From Verrucomicrobiota bacterium (GTDB taxonomy: Bacteria; Verrucomicrobiota; Verrucomicrobiia; JADLBR01), in the NCBI GenBank assembly GCA_029560585.1, contig JAKQKQ010000155.1, positions 36,902 through 100,901 of the forward strand: a DNA stretch of 64,000 nucleotides. The letters are read 5' to 3'. Of the stretch, positions 8,766 to 18,041 are shown piece by piece. Positions within the stretch are counted from its first letter, which is position 1, and each line of letters starts with the position of its first letter. The position numbers and the translations under genes were made by a program. Below the pieces are notes generated by a model. The model saw only the letters and a list, made by a program, of their open reading frames with translations, was not told the DNA's origin and made no database searches.

Positions 8766-9971
8766 ATGGATAATGAAGTCCCGATTTTAGGCCGAGTGCC
8801 TCCATTCGAGGAGATTTATGGGGAAGGGGTATACGTGTCCCCCAGGATTTCCTTCGTGTCGCGCGGATGGGCCCGGGGTGATCGGTCGTACGCCGACATG
8901 TTGTCGGGGCGATTCGCCACCGCGCCCGGTGACGCACCGCGGCTGGTGGCGGCGGCCGCCGTGACCCCGGCCGTGGCGAGATGGTTCCGGCTCGCCGGGC
9001 TGCCCCTGCGCGAGGACTGCGACCAGTTCGCCGACGAGGCGCAGCACGAAATGCACTTGCGCTCCGCCATCGGGAGGGGATGGCGCATCGCCAGCCAGTT
9101 TCCGATCTACGAAGACCACTGGGCGGCCCCCCATGCGCTGAATCCGGCGGATCTCCACTGCCGCCTGGGCGACAAGCGCTCGATCTCGGAACTTGTCCCC
9201 GAAGCATTTCGGCCGCACCGGAGCGTCGTCGAGGGGCCTGATTTCGTGGCGGGAAAAGTGCAACCGCCCATCCCCTGCGCGCTGAAGGTGTCGAGCCGGT
9301 TCTCCGCCACGGGGGGCCACGGGGTTTGCATCTGCCTGACGCCAGACGAAGTGGATGCCGCCCGGCTGGAATTCAAGACGGCCGAGCGAGTCGTGATCGA
9401 AGAGCACCTGCCCTTCGTCAGGACCTTTTGCTTTCATGGCGCGATGATGGGGGGCGGACGGGCCGCGCTGCTCGGGGTGACCGAACAGATCATAGTTAAC
9501 CGGTCCCGCTATAGCGGCGGGTGGCACGGCCCCGGCGTGGATCCATCCGCCGAGGCCTGGCGGGCCGCACGCGAGGTGATGCGACGGGTCGCGGCCACCG
9601 GCTTCCGGGGCATTATCGGGCTCGATCTCGGCGTCCTGCCAGACGGGTCGGTCCGGGCTTTCGATGTCAATCCCCGCGTCAATGCGTCAACCTCGGGCCT
9701 CTGGCTGCAGAGTTTTCGGCCGGACCTCAATACCCGCCACGGGCGCATACAGGCTTGGCGCAGCAGCCTGTCGTGGGAGGCGGTCGGGGCCATTATCGAG
9801 CCGGAGATCAAGGCCGGCCGATGGATGCCGCTCTCGGTCCGCGATCCGGCCCTGAACATCGGTCAGGGCCCGGGGCCGATGATGGCGGGCGTGGCGTTGG
9901 GCGCAACGCGCGAGGAGGCACTCGCCGTGGGCGCGGAGCTGCGGGAACGGCTGAGCGCCGACATTCCGTGA
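8766..9971 (+). CDS. ATP-grasp domain protein, substrate unknown
   Basis: A 401-residue ATP-grasp family protein. Residues 1-115 are an uncharacterised N-terminal region. LGDKRSISELVPEAFRPHR near 135-155 and CALKVSSRFSATGGHGVC near 175-195 resemble the ATP-binding lysine strand and glycine-rich loop. IGLDLGVLPDGSVRAFDVNP followed by RVNAST near 287-309 is the metal-binding end of the fold. The last 80 residues form an extra C-terminal segment. The arrangement recalls ATP-grasp amidoligases that sit next to Mur ligases and asparagine synthetases in predicted peptide-modification loci. The start ATG follows an AAGGG at about 8757. It is divergent from the other ATP-grasp gene and convergent with asnB, only 6 bp from its stop. 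Confidence 0.72.
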   Translation: MDNEVPILGRVPPFEEIYGEGVYVSPRISFVSRGWARGDRSYADMLSGRFATAPGDAPRLVAAAAVTPAVARWFRLAGLPLREDCDQFADEAQHEMHLRSAIGRGWRIASQFPIYEDHWAAPHALNPADLHCRLGDKRSISELVPEAFRPHRSVVEGPDFVAGKVQPPIPCALKVSSRFSATGGHGVCICLTPDEVDAARLEFKTAERVVIEEHLPFVRTFCFHGAMMGGGRAALLGVTEQIIVNRSRYSGGWHGPGVDPSAEAWRAAREVMRRVAATGFRGIIGLDLGVLPDGSVRAFDVNPRVNASTSGLWLQSFRPDLNTRHGRIQAWRSSLSWEAVGAIIEPEIKAGRWMPLSVRDPALNIGQGPGPMMAGVALGATREEALAVGAELRERLSADIP

Positions 9972-9977
9972 TCGAGT

Positions 9978-11879
9978 TCAAAGCCGGCAGCGCGAAATGC
10001 GCAGCCACGTCTGAAGCGCCAGGGCTGTCATCAAGAGATTGGCCGGCACGAGGGCGGTCGAACGGGCCGTGAGGCGCAATCGTTTGATCGCCGCAGGATC
10101 GAACAGGCCGGCGGCACGCAAGGCCCCATCGGAGAGTGCGTCCTCGGCCCAGTCGGACAACCGGGGACGGGCCAACCACTCGCGGAACGGGACGCGCAAC
10201 CGAGTTTTGCGCGCGGTGCGAATGATCTCGGGCAGCAGCCCACGGCCCGTTTCCCGCAGCAAGAACTTCTCGGATTGGTTGGGGTGATAGCCGCGCACTT
10301 TGAGTCGGCGCGGAAGGCCGGCGCAATACTCCCAGAGTTCGTGGTCGAGGAATGGGGGCCGGACCTCAACGGAATGGGCCATGCCCATCTTGTCGAGGAT
10401 CGTGTTGGTTGAATCAGGCAGTCGCGTGCGAGACTGGAGCCAGAGGATTTGCTGAAATGGATCGCGATGCCCGGCCTCGGCGACCCACTGGAACCAGGGG
10501 GCCAGGAGTTCGCGCATGGGACGACGCTCGATGGCCGCCCGGAGATCCGGCGCGAGGAGGCTCAAGGTCGGGGCCTTGGGGCCCGCCGCACTTCGGTCGA
10601 GATACCAGTAGGCGACGGCCTTGGGATCGGTGCGGCCTCCTTCCTCGAACTGTCGGGCGACCTCGACGAATCGCTCGACCCATGGGTGTCGCCCGGACGA
10701 GGCCAGCTGGAGCAGGAAGGGCCATCGGTTCCAGAGGCCGCTCCGGATCGACCTGTTCCAGTGCCATGCATAGCCGCCGAGCAGTTCGTCGGCACCCTCT
10801 CCGGTGAGGACCACCTTCAGGCCGAGTTCCTTGCAGGCGCGGAATATATGGAAACCCGCCATGAACGTGGGCCGCGTGAGGGGCTCCTCGAGCGAATCGA
10901 GCACGGCCGGATACCCGTCCATCAAATCTTGGCGAAAATGAACCAGGTGCGTTTCAAGGCCAAGCGCCGCGGCGCAGGCCGACGCGCGCTGCGTCTCGTC
11001 GTAGGCCTCGACATCAAAGCCGAGGGTGACCAGTGGAAATCGTTGTGGCAGGAGTCGGCGCATCAGTGCCGCGATCGTGGCGGAATCGATGCCGCCGGAG
11101 AGCAGGGAGCCCACCGGGACATCCGCCATCAGGTGGCTTGAGACCGCCCGCTCGAGCCGCTGCCGGAACTCCTCGTGGGCGCCGCGGTGCCGGGCGGGTG
11201 CGTACGAAAGTCGCCAATAGGGGCGGATCTCGATGCGCCCCTCGCGAATGACGAGGTATTGTGCGGCGGGCAGTTTGCGAATTCCGGCGTATAGGGTGCG
11301 CGGCGCGGGCGTGTAGCCCAGCCGCAGAAAGAGGGCCAGGGCGTCGATATCGATGCGGCGATCTGGATTTGCCATCAGGAGGAGGGGCCGGATCTCAGAG
11401 GCGAAGTGAAGCCGCCCGTCGTGCTCCAGATAGTAAAGGGGCTTGATACCCATGCGGTCCCTCGCGAGGCAGAGGGATTTCCGGCGCCCATCCCAGATCG
11501 CGAAGGCGAACATGCCGCGCAATCGCTCAAGCAGCCCGTCCAACCCCCAGGCCTCATAACCATGTGGCAGGATCTCCGCATCCGAGTGGCTGTGGAACCG
11601 ATGCCCGTCCGCTTCCAGCTCACGGCGCAATTCGGCATGGTTGTATATTTCGCCATTGTGGATGGCCCGGATCGTGCCGTCCTCGCTCGCGGCAGGCTGG
11701 TGGCCCCCCGCCAAATCCACGATGCTCAGGCGCCGGACGCCAAGGGCGATGGTGCCTTCGAAGTGAGTGCCGTCCTCGTCGGGGCCCCGGTGTGTCAGTG
11801 TCGCCAACGCGGCACGGAATTTATCCCGCACAACGGGCGCATCGTTGGTCAGACCCAGGGCCCCGATGATCCCGCACAT
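9978..11879 (-). CDS. asnB: Asparagine synthase (glutamine-hydrolysing)
   Basis: A 633-residue class B asparagine synthetase. The N-terminal glutaminase domain begins MCGIIGALG, with Cys2 as the expected nucleophile after Met removal, and RGPDEDG follows near 32. The C-terminal synthetase domain carries the PP-loop LSGGIDSATIAAL with SGGIDS at 261-266. GEGADELLGGY near 363 and EVRPPFLDHEL near 500 are also family features. It would amidate aspartate with glutamine nitrogen and ATP, but AsnB paralogues in surface-polysaccharide and peptide clusters often amidate other substrates. GAGGG precedes the ATG by about nine bases. It is convergent with the second ATP-grasp gene and divergent from the glycosyltransferase at 12060, so it sits inside a mixed-strand cluster of ligase genes. 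Confidence 0.92.
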   Translation of the reverse strand: MCGIIGALGLTNDAPVVRDKFRAALATLTHRGPDEDGTHFEGTIALGVRRLSIVDLAGGHQPAASEDGTIRAIHNGEIYNHAELRRELEADGHRFHSHSDAEILPHGYEAWGLDGLLERLRGMFAFAIWDGRRKSLCLARDRMGIKPLYYLEHDGRLHFASEIRPLLLMANPDRRIDIDALALFLRLGYTPAPRTLYAGIRKLPAAQYLVIREGRIEIRPYWRLSYAPARHRGAHEEFRQRLERAVSSHLMADVPVGSLLSGGIDSATIAALMRRLLPQRFPLVTLGFDVEAYDETQRASACAAALGLETHLVHFRQDLMDGYPAVLDSLEEPLTRPTFMAGFHIFRACKELGLKVVLTGEGADELLGGYAWHWNRSIRSGLWNRWPFLLQLASSGRHPWVERFVEVARQFEEGGRTDPKAVAYWYLDRSAAGPKAPTLSLLAPDLRAAIERRPMRELLAPWFQWVAEAGHRDPFQQILWLQSRTRLPDSTNTILDKMGMAHSVEVRPPFLDHELWEYCAGLPRRLKVRGYHPNQSEKFLLRETGRGLLPEIIRTARKTRLRVPFREWLARPRLSDWAEDALSDGALRAAGLFDPAAIKRLRLTARSTALVPANLLMTALALQTWLRISRCRL

Positions 11880-12059
11880 GCGCTCTTGCCCTCAGGTCGG
11901 GGCGACCGGCCGCACGATACGGACCCCTTCGGTACCGTCTGGTAAAACCATCTCCCCAGTGTATTAAACGTGAGATTCGGGAGCAAGGTCGCCCGCCATT
12001 ATCAGGTCAATGCGCAACCACATCTATAAGAAAGACAGGAGACGCGCGGGGGAGGGCCG

Positions 12060-13529
12060 ATGAGCGAAGGGCCGCGGGGCACCGCGTTTCTCTCGGAAGC
12101 ATGGGCCGCGATCCAGGGGGGCGACGTGCCGCGTGCACTGCGCCACATCGCTGAGGCCTACGGGCACATAGGGCGCTGGAGCGATGGCGGGCAACGGCTC
12201 CCCATCGGATGGCCGGAGGCCGACCGCGTGATTGCCGCCGCGGCCGACATCGTGCGCGCCGCGGCCGGGCCCCCTGCGCCGATCGCCGGGGAGGAGCGCA
12301 ACGACGCGATATTGTTTTCGCGCTGGACCAATTACGGTGGTCATCGCTTCGCGGCGACCGACATCCTGCGTGCGTCGCCCGCGCGCAACAAATATGCATT
12401 TGTCATCCATCCGGGCAAAACCGAGTCATCCAGAGAAAAGATGGCCTTGCGGCTCGACATTCCGGCGGATTGCTTGGAGGTGGTTCCGGCCGAGGTGCGG
12501 GACAAGCCCTGGGAATGGTTGCCGGCGAGACTCGCGGCCCGCGGCTGTTCCCGGCTTTTCATCGTGCATGAGACCTACAGGCCGGGCGTCCTCGTGGCCG
12601 CCCTTGTCTCGTCATGCGCCGGCATTTACATCTTGCATCACATTGATGCCAAGCCATGCAGCGGCCTGTATCTGCCCCGTGCCAAAGTCGTCGATCTGAC
12701 CCCTTTCTGTTATCATTACTCTCGGCGCAATCTGGCCATCAGTCCCATCTATTTGCCGCTGGTGTCGGAGGCTCCCACCGGAGAGAGGCCCGCATTCTGG
12801 GCGAGTGGCGCGTTGTGCACCGCCACGTGCGGGCGCGAGGAGAAATTCGAGTCTGGCAGAGGTTTCCCCTACGCCGCGGTGGTTGCGGAGAGATTGCGGC
12901 GATTTGGCGGCCGGCACGTGCACATGGGCCATCTCTCCGAGGGGGCGCTTGAGATGATCCGCGTGGCGCTGCGGCGGGCCGGCGTCGAACCGGGCCTATT
13001 CGAGTACTTATCGCGCGTGCCGAATCTACCCGCCGCCCTCTGGGCCAACCGGGTGGATCTCTTTATCGCATCTTTCCCGTTGGGCGGCGCCCGGACGACC
13101 ATCGACGTGATGGCTTCGGGCACCCCGGCCGTCGTCAACGTCCGAAGCCCCCAGGAGCGCCCTTACGGACTGGGCCTCCGCCCGCCGGGCACCGCAGAAT
13201 GGTCGACGCCCGAGGACCTCTGGGCAATCCTGGGCTCGGCGGACCCGGGCTCGCTTGCCGAGCGATCGCGGCTTGCCCGCGCGTATTTCGAGCAACACCA
13301 CAGCTTCAGCGTGTTGGCTGAGGCGCTCGCGAGGCCGGAGATCGTTGGCGTGGAGCCGCCACCGCTTCCCGATGACTCGCCATTCCCGTCCCCTCAGAAC
13401 GCTCTTTGCCAGGTGTTATCGGATGTGGCGTGGTTCCGGCGGAGCGAAAGAGAACTGCGCGCAAAGGTCGGTGCGCTCGAGGAGGCGATCGCCCGGAGCA
13501 TCAAATGGCCGAGGTGGTTGAAGCGCTGA
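12060..13529 (+). CDS. GT-B type glycosyltransferase (SPINDLY/GT41-like C-terminal half)
   Basis: A 489-residue protein not recognised at single-family level. Residues 1-80 are helical (SEAWAAIQGGDVPRALRHIAEAY) and may be degenerate TPR. From about 85 a two-Rossmann layout follows: ILFSRWTNYGGHRFAATDIL, VIHPGKTESSREK, then GHLSEGALEMI and the acceptor/nucleotide end FPLGGARTTIDVMASGTP at about 339-356. That last motif is close to the UDP-binding region of O-GlcNAc transferase and HMW1C-like enzymes (GT41). The C-terminal 50 residues form a short coiled coil. No signal peptide or membrane helix is seen. It precedes the Mur-type ligase on the same strand by about 330 bp. Glycosyl transfer onto a protein, peptide or carrier is inferred. 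Confidence 0.6.
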   Translation: MSEGPRGTAFLSEAWAAIQGGDVPRALRHIAEAYGHIGRWSDGGQRLPIGWPEADRVIAAAADIVRAAAGPPAPIAGEERNDAILFSRWTNYGGHRFAATDILRASPARNKYAFVIHPGKTESSREKMALRLDIPADCLEVVPAEVRDKPWEWLPARLAARGCSRLFIVHETYRPGVLVAALVSSCAGIYILHHIDAKPCSGLYLPRAKVVDLTPFCYHYSRRNLAISPIYLPLVSEAPTGERPAFWASGALCTATCGREEKFESGRGFPYAAVVAERLRRFGGRHVHMGHLSEGALEMIRVALRRAGVEPGLFEYLSRVPNLPAALWANRVDLFIASFPLGGARTTIDVMASGTPAVVNVRSPQERPYGLGLRPPGTAEWSTPEDLWAILGSADPGSLAERSRLARAYFEQHHSFSVLAEALARPEIVGVEPPPLPDDSPFPSPQNALCQVLSDVAWFRRSERELRAKVGALEEAIARSIKWPRWLKR

Positions 13530-13862
13530 AGATTCCCGCAGCCGTGAGGCAGGCAATCCTATCCGCCGGCGCACGATGGCGCCCAGGGCTCTTGGTTCGC
13601 TCGACCGAAGCCGTTGGAGTCCAGGCTTTAGCCTGTTGGGTGCCCGATTCAGCCTAAAGGCTGAACTGCAACAGGTTGCTGTCGAATAACCAAAAGCCCT
13701 GCGATGGTGCCGTAGTCCCACACCGGCGGACTTTGCAAACTCCGCGCGGCTGCTAGCGTACCCCTTGGTCGGAGACGCACGGCGCCATGTTCTGGCCTCC
13801 GAGAGACCCGCGGGGAGGCTGTCGGCGGTCATGGCTGTCAGGAGCAGACCGCTGGCCGACTG
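13530..13862. repeat. Intergenic region with AGCCT/AGGCT palindromes
   Basis: No gene is seen in this 333 bp gap. It holds two adjacent palindromes, CAGGCTTTAGCCTG at 13622-13635 and TTCAGCCTAAAGGCTGAA at 13648-13665. These are typical of short dispersed intergenic repeats; a related CAGCCTGAAGGCTG is at about 50798-50811. They could also end transcription of the upstream glycosyltransferase gene, although no T-run follows. Confidence 0.6.
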
Positions 13863-15143
13863 GTGCCTGCATCGTGGCGCGGATGGCAGCAAGTGAAGAA
13901 GTGGACTTCTCGTATCTGGTTCCGGATGACGTCATGGCGTTTTCGCCGGAAGGTGCTGGGCCTGAAGGCGCTCTTGTGGCGGCGGATGCTCTTCAGGACC
14001 ACGTTCATTGCCATCACCGGCAGCGTGGGCAAGACGACGGCCAAGGAATGCCTTGGGGGAATCCTGTCAAAACGATATCGGGCGGTGAAGACGCGCTACA
14101 ACCGGAATGGGGCCCGCGGGGTGCCACGGACCCTTCTCACGGTCAAACGGCGACATCGCTATGCGGTCATCGAAATAGGCACGGAAAGGCCCGGCCAGAT
14201 CGAGATGTCGGCCAAGTTTGTGCGTCCGCGGATCGCCATCATCCTGACGGTTGCCAGGACACACACCAACAACTTCAAGACCCTTGAGGACACCGCGGCC
14301 GAAAAGGCGCGACTTCTGGATTTTCTGCCGCCGCGGGGCATCGCGATACTGAACGCCGAGGATCCTCGGGTGCTCGCCATGGCGTCGAAATGCCGATGCA
14401 CGGTGAAGACATTTGGACGGTCGCCGGGAGCCGACATCTGGGCCGAGGAGATATCTTCGAAATGGCCCTCCCGGCTGATTTTCCGGGCGCACACGGCGTC
14501 GGAAACCGCATGGGTCAGGACAAGCCTGGTGGGGGAGCAATGGGTGAACTCCGTCCTGGCTGCCCTGCTGGCGGCGCAGTGCTGTGGGGTTTCGCTGGGC
14601 GACGCGGCCGCGCTTGTGGCAGATGTTCAGCCTTTTCTGGCAAGGATGCAACCGGTGTCCCTGCCGTGCGGGGCGACTCTTTTGCGCGACGAGGCGACAG
14701 CCTCGATCGACACCGTGGACCCTGCCCTGAATGTGCTGAGGGATGCGAAGGCGGAGCGGCGGGTGCTGGTCATCAGCGACACTTCCGATTCTGGCGAAAG
14801 GACTCGATTTAGACAGAAGGAGCTGGGGCGGGTGGCCGCTGAGATATCGGAATTCGCCGTATTTCTCGGGGACTCCAGACACCACGCCATGAAGGCGGCC
14901 CTGGCGGGGGGCATGAGCGCGGACTGCGTCCGGGGCTTCGACTCGATCAAGGAGGCAGTCGAGTTCCTCAAGTCAGAACTGCGCAGCGGGGATCTGGTGC
15001 TGTTGAAGGGGCGCAGCTGCGATCATCTGGAGAGGATCTATCTCGCGCAACTGGGGCCGATCGGGTGCTGGAAGGTGAAATGCCGCGAAAGGACGCTGTG
15101 CGACATGTGCCAGCATCTGCGGCCGGAGGAGAAGACGCTTTGA
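13863..15143 (+). CDS. Mur ligase family protein (MurF-like) with C-terminal cysteine motif
   Basis: A 426-residue ATP-dependent amide ligase of the Mur family. The P-loop ITGSVGKTTAKECL is at about 50-63, followed by TRYNRNGARGVPRTLL, the acidic EIGTERPGQIE, TVARTHTNNF and NAEDPRVLAM. These are the central-domain motifs of MurF/CapB-type enzymes. The C-terminal domain (LRDEATASIDTVDPAL, LVISDTSDSGE) is the family third domain. Two features argue against housekeeping MurF: it lies beside ATP-grasp, AsnB and glycosyltransferase genes, and it ends with a C-x6-C-x2-C cluster near 406-416. Those cysteines could bind metal. The ORF opens with GTG at 13863; ATG at 13926 is an alternative. It probably adds an amino acid or peptide to a non-peptidoglycan acceptor. 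Confidence 0.75.
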   Translation: MPASWRGWQQVKKWTSRIWFRMTSWRFRRKVLGLKALLWRRMLFRTTFIAITGSVGKTTAKECLGGILSKRYRAVKTRYNRNGARGVPRTLLTVKRRHRYAVIEIGTERPGQIEMSAKFVRPRIAIILTVARTHTNNFKTLEDTAAEKARLLDFLPPRGIAILNAEDPRVLAMASKCRCTVKTFGRSPGADIWAEEISSKWPSRLIFRAHTASETAWVRTSLVGEQWVNSVLAALLAAQCCGVSLGDAAALVADVQPFLARMQPVSLPCGATLLRDEATASIDTVDPALNVLRDAKAERRVLVISDTSDSGERTRFRQKELGRVAAEISEFAVFLGDSRHHAMKAALAGGMSADCVRGFDSIKEAVEFLKSELRSGDLVLLKGRSCDHLERIYLAQLGPIGCWKVKCRERTLCDMCQHLRPEEKTL

Positions 15144-15474
15144 GGAGAGGGGAAGGCCGCGTTGCGCCCTCGGCTCCAGATCTCGCGCGGGTCTAGAGTT
15201 TTGCCGCGAGTGCCTGGAACTCGCCGATTGTTCCACCGAGGACGAGATTCTGGTGTGCGGCGGGGTGATGCGACCGGGCGCGCGAATGGTGTCGGGCGCC
15301 CGGCCCGCGCGTCTCGCGTCCCTGCGAGGGGCCGTGGATCTCGCGACGCTCCGGCCGCATCCGTGGCTCCACCGGGCGGTGGCGGCGCCCTACGAAGCAT
15401 TCGGTGTAACGCCACCGAACACGGGAGCCGAAGAACGGGAACCGGCGCAAGGATAACGGCTGGGAACGCATCAT
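15144..15474. other. Gap without a recognised gene
   Basis: This 331 bp gap separates the Mur-type ligase from the convergent FAD oxidoreductase. A minus-strand frame closing at 15193 ends GGTIGEFQALAAKL, which reads like a natural C terminus, but nothing upstream of it resembles a protein. It may be a decayed gene tail or chance. No promoter or RNA structure was recognised. Confidence 0.4.
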
Positions 15475-17208
15475 TCACAATCCTTCGGGCCTCATTGGCT
15501 GGCATTCGTAGAGGACGACGCCGCCGCGCCTGAGGATCTCGCGCTGGACATCGGGCACGTTCACGGCGCGGACTTTGACGCCGGCATTCTGCGCGATCTT
15601 TGCCGCGATGCCGGCCGCCTCGCCGAGCGCCATGAAGACCGGCTCCATGCGGATGGGCTGGTAGCCGACGTGGCTCGCGCTGCACGCGACGGGGACGAGC
15701 AGTCCCTCCACGCACTTGGGCACGAGGATGCGATACGGCAACTGGGTTGGCTGGAAATCGATATAGAAGTAACCCTCCCGCACACCGGGATGCGCCGGAT
15801 CGTATTTGGTGACGCCATGGCAATCGATCGCGTACTCGGCGACCGCGATGCCATCGGGTTTGCGGCGGGGAAGCCCTGTCGCGTGCTCGGGGTCGGTGTC
15901 GCGCTCGGTGAAGGTGTACTCGCCCCAGATGCGGCGTCCCTGGCGGACGTAGATGTGGTGGGGGCGGTGGCGATTGTCGGCGAACTCGTTCTTCGGGAAG
16001 CCCCAGAGCAGCGCCTCTTCGCGGAGGCCGGCCGGCACCGCCTCATCATGCTGAAGGAACCAGATGAGTCCCTCGTTGTGATTCCAGTAGCGCTCGAAGA
16101 TGCTCGCGCGTTCCTCAGGGCCAGCCTCGGGCCAGCCCCAGTTTTCCTCGGCGAGGTCCAGCGACTCGCTGGGAACGCCGGTGTCCGGATGCGGGTGATC
16201 GCTGTTCGCCTCGAAGTTGCCATTGGGCATCGGGTAGAGCTGGATCGCGTGGCGCAGTTGCGTGACTTTGCCCGCGGTGATGTCGGCGAGCAGGTGCCGG
16301 TAGTCGTCGCGATTGTAGCCCGGCGGCTTCTCCACCGGCACGGAGTTCGCCTGGTCCTTCGTCATGTGGAACCGGAAGCAGAATGCTTGGATGCCGTCGT
16401 CCGCCTCGCCGGTGGAACCGGGCAACGGGTGCCGGTCGCCGAAACGCACGTAGATCTTGCCCGCGTGCGGTTCGCCAAACGTGGCCCGGCTCTCGCGCCC
16501 CACGCGATAGGGCACACCGGCGAGCGCGGCGAGATCGCCCTCGTACGTGGCGTCGATGAAGGCCTTCGCGCGAAACTCGACCCTCGAGCCCGGTCTGGTG
16601 AGATCCTCGGTCACAATGCCCACGAGCCGAGTCGTGGGTCCGAAGTCCTTGGGGGGGGCACCATCGATGCGTTTGCCGCTTGTGGCATCGCGCTCGATCC
16701 CATCGGTCCCGGCGACCCGCGCGGCGACCACGCGATGCCTCTCGATGAGGCGGATGCCCTTTTCGCCCGAGAGCATCTCGCGGTAGATCCGTTCGGCGAT
16801 CTTGGGCTCGACCATGTGCCCGCCCTGGCAGACCTTCACCTGCGCGGAATCTGCCCCGTAGGTTTTCGCGTAGTGGTCTCGCACGCGGCGCGCGAACTCC
16901 GCGAACAATCCGCCCACCGCCGCCTTCTTGCGGATGTCGGCATTCGTCAGTCCCCCGGAGACGATTCCCCCCACGTGGCCCAGTTCCTCCAAGAGGATTA
17001 CGCTCGCCCCTCCCCGGGCGGCGGCCACGGCGGCCGCGACGCCACCCGGAGTCGCACCCACCACGACCACGTCGGAATGGCGTTCCGGAGGTGGCGCATC
17101 CGTCGCGGGGGACTTGCCGGGGACGATGCCCAATGCCGCAACGGCGAGCGAGAGCCTGAGCAGGTTGCCGCATCCCGGTTGGGGCGCATGAGTTTGGATG
17201 GTTTTCAT
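15475..17208 (-). CDS. Secreted FAD-dependent oxidoreductase
   Basis: A 577-residue exported flavoprotein. Residues 1-35 include a Sec-type hydrophobic stretch (LLRLSLAVAALGIVPG). The FAD-binding Rossmann start is SDVVVVGATPGGVAAAVAAA near 45-64, followed by LEELGHVGGIVSGGLTN, both hallmarks of the FAD_oxidored (PF12831) family. AKAFIDATYEGDLAALAGVPYRVGRES near 215 and CSASHVGYQPIRMEPVFMALGEAAG near 525 are further family blocks. Members are common in PVC bacteria and are often linked to carbohydrate catabolism, but the substrate is unknown. The ATG at 17208 lies 45 bp from the divergent PAS-AraC regulator gene, so that regulator is the likely controller. Confidence 0.82.
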   Translation of the reverse strand: MKTIQTHAPQPGCGNLLRLSLAVAALGIVPGKSPATDAPPPERHSDVVVVGATPGGVAAAVAAARGGASVILLEELGHVGGIVSGGLTNADIRKKAAVGGLFAEFARRVRDHYAKTYGADSAQVKVCQGGHMVEPKIAERIYREMLSGEKGIRLIERHRVVAARVAGTDGIERDATSGKRIDGAPPKDFGPTTRLVGIVTEDLTRPGSRVEFRAKAFIDATYEGDLAALAGVPYRVGRESRATFGEPHAGKIYVRFGDRHPLPGSTGEADDGIQAFCFRFHMTKDQANSVPVEKPPGYNRDDYRHLLADITAGKVTQLRHAIQLYPMPNGNFEANSDHPHPDTGVPSESLDLAEENWGWPEAGPEERASIFERYWNHNEGLIWFLQHDEAVPAGLREEALLWGFPKNEFADNRHRPHHIYVRQGRRIWGEYTFTERDTDPEHATGLPRRKPDGIAVAEYAIDCHGVTKYDPAHPGVREGYFYIDFQPTQLPYRILVPKCVEGLLVPVACSASHVGYQPIRMEPVFMALGEAAGIAAKIAQNAGVKVRAVNVPDVQREILRRGGVVLYECQPMRPEGL

Positions 17209-17252
17209 ACCGCGCGAGAGTATATGTGTAGGCTACGCCACAGCCCCCGCAG

Positions 17253-18041
17253 GTGTCTGTGGCGGAAGCGTCGCAGTATATGCCGAAAGCGCCGCCTGAG
17301 GCCAGTCGTTGGGCGCGGACGCGGGCCGAGTTCCTGCGCCGGATCGCCATCGACAGTCATTTCCACAGGGTTTTCGATGGGCTGCCCGACATCCATTTTT
17401 TTGTCAAGGACCGCGCCGGGCGCACCCTGTTCTTCAGCCGGGGGCTGCCCGCGCACCACGGGCTACGGGACGAGGCGGAGATGCTCGGCAAGACCGACCA
17501 CGACCTGACGCCCGGGCCGCTGGCGCGGAAGTACCTCGCCGATGATCGCCGAATCCACCGCACGGGCGAACCGATCTTGCATCAGGTGGAAGTCTGGATG
17601 GACCACGTGGGGCTTCCCGATTGGTTCATAATCAGCAAGTTTCCCATCTTCGACCGGCGTCGGCGCGTCATCGGCGTCATGGGCACACTGCGCGCGTGCG
17701 GTGGCATCGCCCCTCCCGAACTTGGCCCGTCACGGATCACGCCCTCGGTCAAGCGCCTGCGCGAGGACCTGTCGGCGTTTCCAACGATCGCGGAGCTGGG
17801 GCGGATCTGTCGCCTCTCCCCGCGGCAACTCCAGCGCACCTTCCACGAGGCGTTCGGCATGAGCCCGCGCACCTATTGGATGAAATGCCGTATCCGCGCC
17901 GCCTGCGAGGCGCTGGCGCGGGGCGAGGAGAGCATCGCCGATATCGCCGCCCGGCTCGGTTTCTGCGACCAGAGCAACTTCACCGCGCACTTTCACAAGC
18001 ACACCGGGAAGACGCCGCGCGCCTTTCAACGGGGCGCCTGA
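17253..18041 (+). CDS. AraC-family transcriptional regulator with N-terminal PAS domain
   Basis: A 262-residue cytoplasmic regulator. Residues about 40-150 form a PAS sensor (VFDGLPDIHFFVKDRAGRTL, LGKTDHDLTP, KFPIFDRRRRVIGVMGTLR). Residues about 165-260 are an AraC double helix-turn-helix with the signature SIADIAARLGFCDQSNFTAH and FHKHTGKTPRAF. GTG at 17253 opens the longest frame; ATG at 17280 gives 253 residues and is equally plausible, and neither has a clear ribosome-binding site. It is divergent from the FAD oxidoreductase and its last 16 bases overlap tail-to-tail with the DUF1080 gene. It probably senses a small ligand tied to carbohydrate use and regulates neighbouring genes. Confidence 0.85.
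   Translation: MSVAEASQYMPKAPPEASRWARTRAEFLRRIAIDSHFHRVFDGLPDIHFFVKDRAGRTLFFSRGLPAHHGLRDEAEMLGKTDHDLTPGPLARKYLADDRRIHRTGEPILHQVEVWMDHVGLPDWFIISKFPIFDRRRRVIGVMGTLRACGGIAPPELGPSRITPSVKRLREDLSAFPTIAELGRICRLSPRQLQRTFHEAFGMSPRTYWMKCRIRAACEALARGEESIADIAARLGFCDQSNFTAHFHKHTGKTPRAFQRGA

Noticed and set aside
15670..17508. A 612-codon plus-strand frame across the FAD oxidoreductase gene
   Set aside because: The minus-strand gene has clear FAD motifs and a signal peptide; the plus-strand product has no recognisable domain.
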